From Lentinus brumalis (lineage: Eukaryota; Basidiomycota; Agaricomycetes; Polyporales; Polyporaceae), in assembly GCA_001792895.1 (NCBI GenBank), contig MARA01000011.1, positions 744,001 to 808,000 on the forward strand: a DNA stretch of 64,000 nucleotides, given 5' to 3'. The translations under genes and the position numbers were made by a program. Positions 56,635 to 64,000 of the stretch are shown here, one piece after another. The notes beneath the pieces were generated by a model. It worked only from the letters and a program-made list of their open reading frames with translations. It did no database searches and was not told where the DNA came from. The stretch's first letter is position 1, and each line of letters starts with the position of its first letter.

Positions 56635-59600
56635 TCAGCTCAACTTCACCTTCTTCGCCGGCTGCGGCTTCCCCATCTCGCTCCCTTTCCGCTTCACATT
56701 GCTGCCTGGGGCCTTGATCGGCGCAAGGAGTTCCCGGTACCTGTTCTGCAACTTAACAGCAAACTCGCCGACCTCCGAGGCCGCGCCGTTGAACGTGATC
56801 GCATTATGAATCATAAGATCCAAGTCTGCTTCGAACGCGTCGATGGAGTCGTACTTGTCCTGGTTCAGCTTTTGCATGATCGTCTTCAGATCCCGAGCAT
56901 CCTTTCGAGGGATGATATCGAAGTAGGTGGGGATACCTAGGATGACCGGGTCGACAGGTTCGCGGAACACCCAAGATCTAAAAGTGAGAAACTTCAGACG
57001 ATGTCCGCGAGCAAGCAGGGAAAGACGGTACGAACAGTGGCTCCGAGATGAGCTGATTCAACATCTTCTTGAGAGCATTCTTCTCGCTGTTCGAGAGCTT
57101 CTTCTCGGCCACCTTCGTCCATTCCTTCTTGAAGGCCCTCTCGACGACGTCCGCGCAATCGGTGGGGTACGTCCCCGGAGGGTTGAAAGTGCGGCAGTTG
57201 TGAAATACCAACTCGACATCCTTCGCAAAGTCCTCCATCGTGGAGTACTGGCCCTCGGTCAGTTTTGAGGAGATCGTACTGAAGTCCATTGGATTCTTGA
57301 TCTCCTCATAATACCTATAGCCAAGTACGATTAGCGCTTGCGTACCATCAGCCGGTCAAAGAGACGTACGTTGGACAACCATCCAGGATAGGATCGACCG
57401 GCTTTGCGAAGATAAGAAACTCCCTAAGTTTCGCAAGGTTGCGCAGGATCTCACGACACTTCTTCTCGTTCAATGGAGTCGCCTGAGCAGGTGCCTTCTT
57501 AGGCTTCCCGTTTGGTGTCCCTGGTCGCGAAGGCTCCTTCTCCTTGCCCTTGATCGAGAAACGCGGAGGGGCGCTCTTACTCTCGGACGTAGGGGGCGAC
57601 ACCTTCGGCGTCCGATCCTTCGGCTTCGGAATCGTGACACCATTCCTCACTGGGACGGGAGACTCCGTGTGCCGAGGGGTAGCCGTGCGGCTTGGAACCG
57701 CAGGAGGAGCAGTCGAAGGGCCGGGGGTGGGCCCACCAGATCGTTCCTTCTTCGCGGGAGTAGCCAACGCAAGAATCTCGTCCTCCGCCTGGTCCGCCTC
57801 CTTCTTGCGTTTGCCGATGATGAGCTTCGGTACAGAACGCTCCTTGCCCTTCTGAGTCGAAGGCGGCGCTGGAGGCTTCTCGCGCTCATTCTCCCTATGA
57901 GGAGTGGGCGCCTGGGGCGCAGGCCGTCGGTCATGACCTTTCTCCTTCTTGCTCTGCTCTTCGATAGCAATGACCTCGGCCAAAAGATCAGCAGAACCAT
58001 CGTCGAACTCGTCAACAGGAGGAGGTCGGACGGGAGCAGCTAATGGTGTAGGAGGGGGTACCTCAGACAACTTGGGCTCCTTAGGCTTCCTGCCCTTCGG
58101 CTTCGGTGCGGGATTCGAGGTAGATGGGGATGGAGCAGCACCGTTGGGAGTGGGACCGCCACCCCCGCCAATCTTGAGCTTGATGGTAGGCGGCGGGGCA
58201 GCAGGTGTGCCCGCCTTCGAGCTCTTGGATGACACGGGGACCTGGATGGATGGAGGAGGAGGAGGCGCAGCCTGAGCCTGAGCAGCAGCCTTTTTGGCCG
58301 AGTTATCCAAAGTGTTGTTAACCACAACCCATACTACAGACAACGTGAGTCACAGTCACGATCAACCAAAGCGAGTACTCACTCTTGTCAAAGTACGAAT
58401 CCAAGGCAAGAGTGTCGTTGTACGCGAGGCTCCCCTGCATGTTGTACGTCTTCGCGTTGTTGATCATGTGCTTGAAGTCCGACTCAAACTCGAAACGATC
58501 CTTGTACTGCCCCTGCTTCAGCTTCGCACCCATCGTGGCCAGGTCCATAGGCGACTTGATGATGTCGAAGTAGCTACGAGCATATCAGAAAGACGCCCCT
58601 GCAGACGGGAAGCGTTAATACGCACTGAGGTGCCTTGTCTCGCACAGGGTCGACAGGCTGCCGGAAGATCAGCGACCTCTTGTGCTCTTGCAACTTCTTG
58701 AGTACATTCTTGCAAGCCATCAGATCCTGAGCACTCATGCCGCTCGCTTGTCCCCTCAGAGCGACTTTGCCTGGACCCTTCTCCTTGTGCGCAGGCGCGG
58801 CCTTCGCAACCTTCGGCAAGTCTCCGCCACGCTTGTGAGTCTGCGAAGTAGCTGCAGAAGGCGTTGGCACTGCAGAGTCATCGACCTGTGCGCCGCTAGG
58901 CACCAGCTTGAGCTTGGGAGGGAGCGTGAACGAAGGGCGAACGCTCGATGTAGGGGGACCGCCGGCTTGAATGGCACGCGGCGGTGGCTTGGTGGAGATC
59001 TTGACGGTGGGGAGGATCGGCGGGGGTGCTTCGACAACAGGTGTCGGAGGCAAATGTATGGTGACCTTTGGAGGTTGTTCTTCTGAGCCCCGAATAAGGA
59101 GGTCTGCAAGCTTGATGAGACACCATCTGACTTCATGATCGGTTCCCGGTGAACTAAACGAGTCACGCGCCGTCGTCAGACAAATCTTAGACTACAGACA
59201 GGCGTACTCACAGAGCGATAGGCATGAGTGACTCCCGGATCACCTCGTTCTTCCCGACCTCGCGGTCTTTGCGCAATGCCTTGATCACAAGGTCGAGCTC
59301 GGTCTTCTTGGACTCTTTGATCTTCTCAACGCCGTTGCCGTCCTCCTCGATCATCAGGGAGTCCGCCTCCTTCGGCGTCTTCATCTCGCCCATGCTGACG
59401 AGCAGCGCAAGACTCTGGCAGGCGCTCCTCGCGACATGCCGCCGCACCACTCGAGACGAGTCGGACGCCATGACAGACAAGATGTACCGCATAAGCTTGG
59501 GGGTGTACCACTTGCCAAGGAAGACGTAGTCGAATGCCGCTAGACGGACAGCGACGTAGTTGCCCTCGCTACGCGGCGATGAGCAAAGCGTCACCATGAC

Positions 59601-62600
59601 GAGCGCAACTACTCACCGAGTCAACGGGAAAAACGGTCGAGGGTCGTGAGTGACAAGACTAGCTAAGCTCAACAGTAGATGAAACTGTGTACGGTCAGAC
59701 AGAATCGCTTGAGACAGATATAAGAGAAAGTCACCTCGATAACCGCCACAGTGACCACGTTGTGGTAGGTGGGGATGAGACGATCCATGCTGCGATACCG
59801 ATCGACTTCAGCGAGTGCTCTGTTCAACAAGTCGACATCCTCCTGCTCTTGAACAGGACCCGCATCGTTCGAGGTGAACTCTCCACGCTCCGGTGGACGA
59901 GAAGACACTGTGGCGGACGCCAGCGACGAGATGATGTTGCAGATGTAGAAGGCATCGGCATACTATCGAACGGGTGAGCACAGTTCGCGTGTTCCAACCA
60001 GATGGACTCACTGGGTTTTGGGTATTATCGTTAAAGCGCAGCTGGTCGATGAGGAACCGTCGTATAACGGGAGGGGTCTTGCCATTCTCAAATCGTACTC
60101 TCGAAATAGCGGTGAGTATAGCCTACATGACCATGTTCAGCTGGGGGCCCACGGCACAATACAAAGGAACGGCTTACTTTGCGCACGAAGTACTCCGCAA
60201 TGTCGCTGAAGTCGTTTGGCCGTGGCACGTAAGTGTGACTGAACAGGTCCGCCTTTGTATCGTCAGGCTCGTAACAATACCGCAGAAACAGCTTGAAGAG
60301 GTGGAAGAGGCCTATCCAATCTAACCTCTGGTTCGCGCACTGCATCCAGATGGATATGTTAGGAATAGAACAGACACTCAAGCAACGTTCACTTACAGAC
60401 ACAAGACCAGCGGCGGCCTCGCAGCGAATTCTGTAGAAGTAGTTCGTCACGAGGACCGTCTTCGTGAATGTGCTAGAAATGATAGGATTTGGGGTCTTCG
60501 ACAGAACCATGATGGCCTTCGCAACGATCAATATACCGCTCATACCCCACAAATTACAGAACACGCACCTCATACTGCGCGACGACGTCTCGGTCGCGCT
60601 GCAGTTGTGACACCCACATGTAGTCCTTCTGGTCGAACGCGATGGCCGCAATCCACTCGAAGTCCGCGTCGATGCGGATCCACTCGTACGTCTGCCCTGC
60701 CATGGTCTGCTCGTCCTCCTCTGTCCAATCCGCGACCTTCCAGTTCTCACGTTCCTGCTCCTTCTCCCAGATCTCGAGACCGAACCCCATGTCCACCATG
60801 TCCATTGCCGCGGCGGCATCCGCGTCGCCCTCAGCGGCCGCCTGTGCGGCTGCTTGGCGTGCGAGGTAACGCTTCGTATTCCGCCGAACACGCTTGTACT
60901 TCGTGTTGAATGGCACCTCGTACCGTTTGAACGGGTTACGAATGTCTAGGACGTGCTCATACGGCGTCCCATCCGCTTCGTGTATCCGGATGGTCATCTG
61001 GCCCTGAGTACATGCGCATAAGCTATGAGATCACTCGGACCCGACAATGCCTACGCGTACCTCGAAAAACTCTACCGGCTTGAACAGCGTCTTGTTCAAT
61101 TCGCTATCCTCGTTCGCCTTGAACGCGGGGCTTCCTGACGCATAGTGATCTCGACAGCCATCTTCTTGCGATTGAAAGATGCAGAGAAGCCAAATGTCGG
61201 GCAACCGCTCCCGTAGATCCATTGTTCCGAGAACGACCGTGGATCGATCCCACTGACCTTCCTGCACATTCGCAGGAAGTGGTGGGTTGAGATTTGGTTG
61301 TTGGTCATCTCCCCAGCCAGCGCGGATAGGAAGAGCTTGGGGAGAACGCGGGAAAGGCCGAGAGAAGTGCCCGACTTTCCTAGGCGACGATCAAGAATGT
61401 GGAGTACGAGAGGGGACTTCAGGTTGATGAAAGCAACGTAGACGGGGTCTGGGGGGTCATACGACGTTGGCTGACATATTGGGGGCATCGAGCCAGTATC
61501 TTGCTCAATGACCCTCTCCATGTCCTTCTTCAAGCGGAACCTGTATTCGTTGGTACCGAAGAGCTTCCGCATGAAGAGCCCAGTAATGTAGAGACCGAGC
61601 CCGTTAACGAGCCAAGTGTCCGAATAGAACTTCGGGTGGATGTTGATGCCTATCCACTGGCAGGCGAGCGCGTGACTGAGACTATGTCGAGTCTCGTACA
61701 CTTGGTCGATAATATCTTCGCCATGGAGCATGTCCACTGTGACCAGAGATACCGTGGCCGCGTCGAATCGCTGCGTGGGCAGCTCCTCCACGAACACGAG
61801 CTTATGAGAGCCGAACGGGTATGATCCGAACTCGTTGACGTAGAAGCTCATGGCAGAGCGCATGAACGACACTGAGTTGGCCAGGAGAGACTCGTGTCCA
61901 GGCAGGCAGAAGGCGTGCATAAGAGGCTGCGTCGTACCCGAGGCATCCTCGGCGGCGCTGAGGTCTGGAAGGATGGGGTGAGTATGGAAGGGACCCGCAG
62001 CCCATGCTATCTGCTGAGCAGACGTCTGAATGGGTTGGGAAAAGACGAAAATGGTCTTGCTAGAGTTGTTCGGATGCGCAATCTGAACGGGAGGGGCTCG
62101 TGGTTGAGGTGATGTTCATGATTTTGGTGCGAAGCAGACGCACCTGTTCCACCAATTCCCCACTACAGATCACCACAGTTGGGTATTCCTCCGTCGAATC
62201 CTCCTCTTCTTCCTCGTCGGAGAGTGCGTCGTGCTGCTCCAGTGACCGCGGAACCACGAACTCGAAATCCCATGTGCACTTCTCCCACAGGTTGTCCACA
62301 CAGGGCACCCAACATCGTGCGGCATCCGGAGAGGAAGGGGTCGTATAGACGTGAGGTACTCGCTAAGGGCACGTTAGATATCAGCGTCGGTATGGTACCA
62401 GCGTACTGACTGTCTGGTATGACTCCGACGGTTGCACAAACTGAATACCATCCGCAGGGTTCTTCAGGCTGTAGTATATCTTGACCTGTATGGGAGTGAA
62501 CTCTGGGACCGGGAGGGCGTGATTCCCTTGTTGGCCAGGTGTCTGTGGTTCAGGTGTGGCGGCTGCACACGACGGTCATTCACGAGTCGAGAGAGGAGGG

Positions 62601-63178
62601 GCACGAACCACGCACCTTCACTGATAATGCCAGCATTCGACCGATGACCAGCTTGTCTCAAAGACACCTCCTTTGGGATTGCGATGGACAACTCTCCCTC
62701 TTCCCCTTCCTGAAGCGCCGAGTACACCTTCCGCCGGAGCTCTGGGTGGTTGTGGATGTCGACGTTGGAGATGCTAAGACTTGCGAGAGGATCCGAGTGG
62801 ACGAAATCTGCAGAGTGCGAAGCGACAGACACGCTGTGGATGACTGTACGCGGATGAGACACACGTCGTATGGAACGCGATAACAGGTCAAGTCGCGATA
62901 CTAACCACACTGGCGGGCGTGCAAGTGTATGGTCTTGAGGTCCTTGCTGGTTGGGACAACAGTGATCTCGGTGTGACCCTGGGGCCGCGGTCGGTTACAA
63001 GGAGAGCAGGAGTCGGGATGTGGTACATACCCATAGGCTCCCGGAGAAGTCAACCTCGAGGACAACCTTTTGGTGGCTAGTAGAGACATCAAAGGGTGTC
63101 AGCACTGCCGCCTCGATGAGCACTCTGGAGAAAAGACACGTATATGTTGAAGCCTCGTCGGAGATGCTCCCTCTGCAT
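56635..63178 (-). CDS. TAF2: TAF2 (TFIID subunit 2) fused to three bromodomains
   Basis: TAF2 is a TFIID subunit with an inactive M1-aminopeptidase fold that helps recognise core promoters. The N-terminal part (63178 to about 61050) contains VVLEVDFSGSLW, LPGHESLLANSVSFM and SHALACQWIGINIHPKFYSD. The zinc motif HExxH is replaced by HALAC, so catalysis is not expected. The C-terminal half is TAF2-like (YEWIRIDADFEWIAAIAF; YMWVSQLQRDRDVVAQYE; HEAT repeats to WCLIKLADLL near 59115). After a Pro-rich linker come three bromodomains (about 58740-58390, 57470-57110, 57090-56700), each with the conserved Asn (NAKTYN, HNCRTFN, HNAITFN). The tail ends in a nuclear-signal-like PAKKVKLS. The exon linking the 63178 ATG to HQKVVLEV is unresolved. 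Animal and yeast TAF2 lack bromodomains. Confidence 0.88.
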
Positions 63179-63523
63179 GGTCTAGAACTCCTGACGGGCG
63201 GATCTGTCGCGAGAGCGCGTTTCCCAGAGCAGAAAGGGCACCAGCAGAGAGCAGAGAGACAGAGCGTGGTATGCAGCAGACAGCGACAGACAGCGAGGGG
63301 GAAAGCAGGGAGAGAGGCCGGGGTCAGCGGAGACGACGACGAGGAGCAGCCATCGACTCGTCCAACTCAGAGAGGACGCGGATTACGTAATGGAGTGACA
63401 GAGCGCATCGAGGCTAGGGTTACGATCCATCTAGGGTTAGAGATCGCCTCTTCGATCTACAGCACTGTCGAAAAATCTCTGCGCCTGTCTCTCTCTGCCT
63501 GCTTGCCTCCGCTACTCTCTGAA
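63179..63523. promoter_or_regulatory. Divergent promoter between TAF2 and LTV1
   Basis: 345 bp between head-to-head starts (63178 - and 63524 +). A CT-rich tract (63475-63515) precedes the LTV1 ATG. No specific site can be assigned. Confidence 0.4.
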
Positions 63524-64000
63524 ATGCCTCCAAAGTCCGTCTTCCGCCAGCCCGGCGCACAGCACTTCCAGGTCGTCCACCGCTCCCAGCGCGACCCCCT
63601 CATCCACGACCCCGAGGCCAGCAAGCATGTCCTCAAGCCAGTTGTGCGCGGAAACCTGGTCAAGGTATGTCCTCGATAGCTCGCCGTGTGCAGTCATGGC
63701 TCACAAGAAGCGTCCGAAGGGCAAGTCCAGGGCAGAGCTTGAGAAGCTTCTTGCACCCTCCGATCTCGCGCATGACAAGGAGAGGGCGAACATTGGCGAG
63801 GCCGCCGCCTATGGCATCTACTTCGACGATACACAATATGACTACATGCAGCACTTGAAGCCCGTCGGCATGCATGAAGACGGCGTTGATAGTATCTGGC
63901 TCGAGGCCCCGTCAGCGAAGTCAAAAGGCAAAGGCAGAGCCAAAGATCCCATCGAACTCCTCGACCTTCCAGAGGGGACTCTCCCCTCCAAGTCCGAGCT
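63524..64000 (+). CDS. LTV1: LTV1, 40S ribosome biogenesis factor (3'-truncated by the window edge)
   Basis: Ltv1 assists late 40S maturation and export of pre-40S particles. The N-terminus MPPKSVFRQPGAQHF, VVHRSQRDPLIHDPEASKHV is typical. After an intron come KRPKGKSRAELEKLL, ANIGEAAAYGIYFDDTQYDY and MQHLKPVGMHEDG, the core Ltv1 signature. The intron is best placed at 63665-63707 (43 nt, GTATGT...CACAAG, phase 0). The nearer CAG at 63691-63693 would leave only 29 nt. The gene continues past the right edge of the window. Confidence 0.93.

Noticed and set aside
63120..63178. AT-AC (U12-type) intron at the TAF2 start
   Set aside because: An ATATAC string sits at the problem junction, but there is no U12 branch site and no AC acceptor, so a missed upstream exon or start is more likely.
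1..64000. tRNA, rRNA or CRISPR features
   Set aside because: Scanning for B-box-like GGTTCGANNCC with matching A-boxes and for regularly spaced repeats found none; CRISPR is not expected in a fungal nuclear genome.

Overview
The window is nuclear DNA of a filamentous basidiomycete, most likely an Agaricomycete. It is GC-rich and gene-dense. The genes are cut by many short introns (about 45-110 nt) with GTRNGT donors and YAG acceptors, there are no operons, and two gene families (a DUF6533-like membrane protein and a CPL1-like secreted protein) are typical of mushrooms. I placed exon borders by reading donor/acceptor pairs and checking phase. Where exon lengths sum to a multiple of three I say so.

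Layout. 236-1518 (+): small membrane/Ser-Arg-rich protein. 2145-6904 (+): SIN3 corepressor. 7087-9255 (+): single-pass membrane protein with repeated PSAPP motifs. 9256-12117: no supported gene. 12118-13876 (-): DUF6533-like multi-pass protein. 14536-17025 (-): ALG9 mannosyltransferase, divergent from a conserved unknown protein at 17525-19813 (+). 20090-22099 (-): purine-cytosine permease. 22300-25992 (-): beta-COP. 26420-27444 (-): CstF-64-like protein without an RRM. 27813-28293 (-): glutaredoxin, divergent from NIF3 at 28829-29992 (+). 30108-32151 (-): complex I 49-kDa subunit. 32303-33417: nested terminal-inverted-repeat (TIR) transposons in the promoter between complex I and a mannose-6-phosphate-receptor-like protein at 33513-34784 (+). 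35485-36635 (+): first bHLH factor. 37290-38301 (-): uncharacterised five-exon gene beside a 200-bp inverted-repeat element. 38510-41979: gene-poor. 41980-43514 (+): multi-pass membrane protein. 45527-46568 (+): second bHLH factor. 48584-49077 (+): tubulin cofactor A. 49189-49842 (-): MED11. 50208-50482: MITE. 50592-51639 (-): CPL1/PriA-like secreted protein. 52580-56304 (-): HET-C. 56635-63178 (-): TAF2 carrying three bromodomains. 63524 to the edge (+): LTV1.

The set is mostly housekeeping. Nuclear gene-expression proteins are SIN3, MED11, TAF2, a CstF-64-like protein and two bHLH factors. Secretory-pathway proteins are ALG9, beta-COP and the M6P-receptor-like protein. Mitochondrial/redox proteins are the NDUFS2 homologue and glutaredoxin. 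Neighbours are not functionally linked except through shared divergent promoters.

The most unusual points are the TAF2-tribromodomain fusion, the RRM-less CstF-64-like protein, an element-in-element insertion with an intact 8-bp target duplication, three microexons (8, 10 and 16 nt), a probable GC-AG intron in SIN3, and an apparent reading-frame break in the second bHLH gene.
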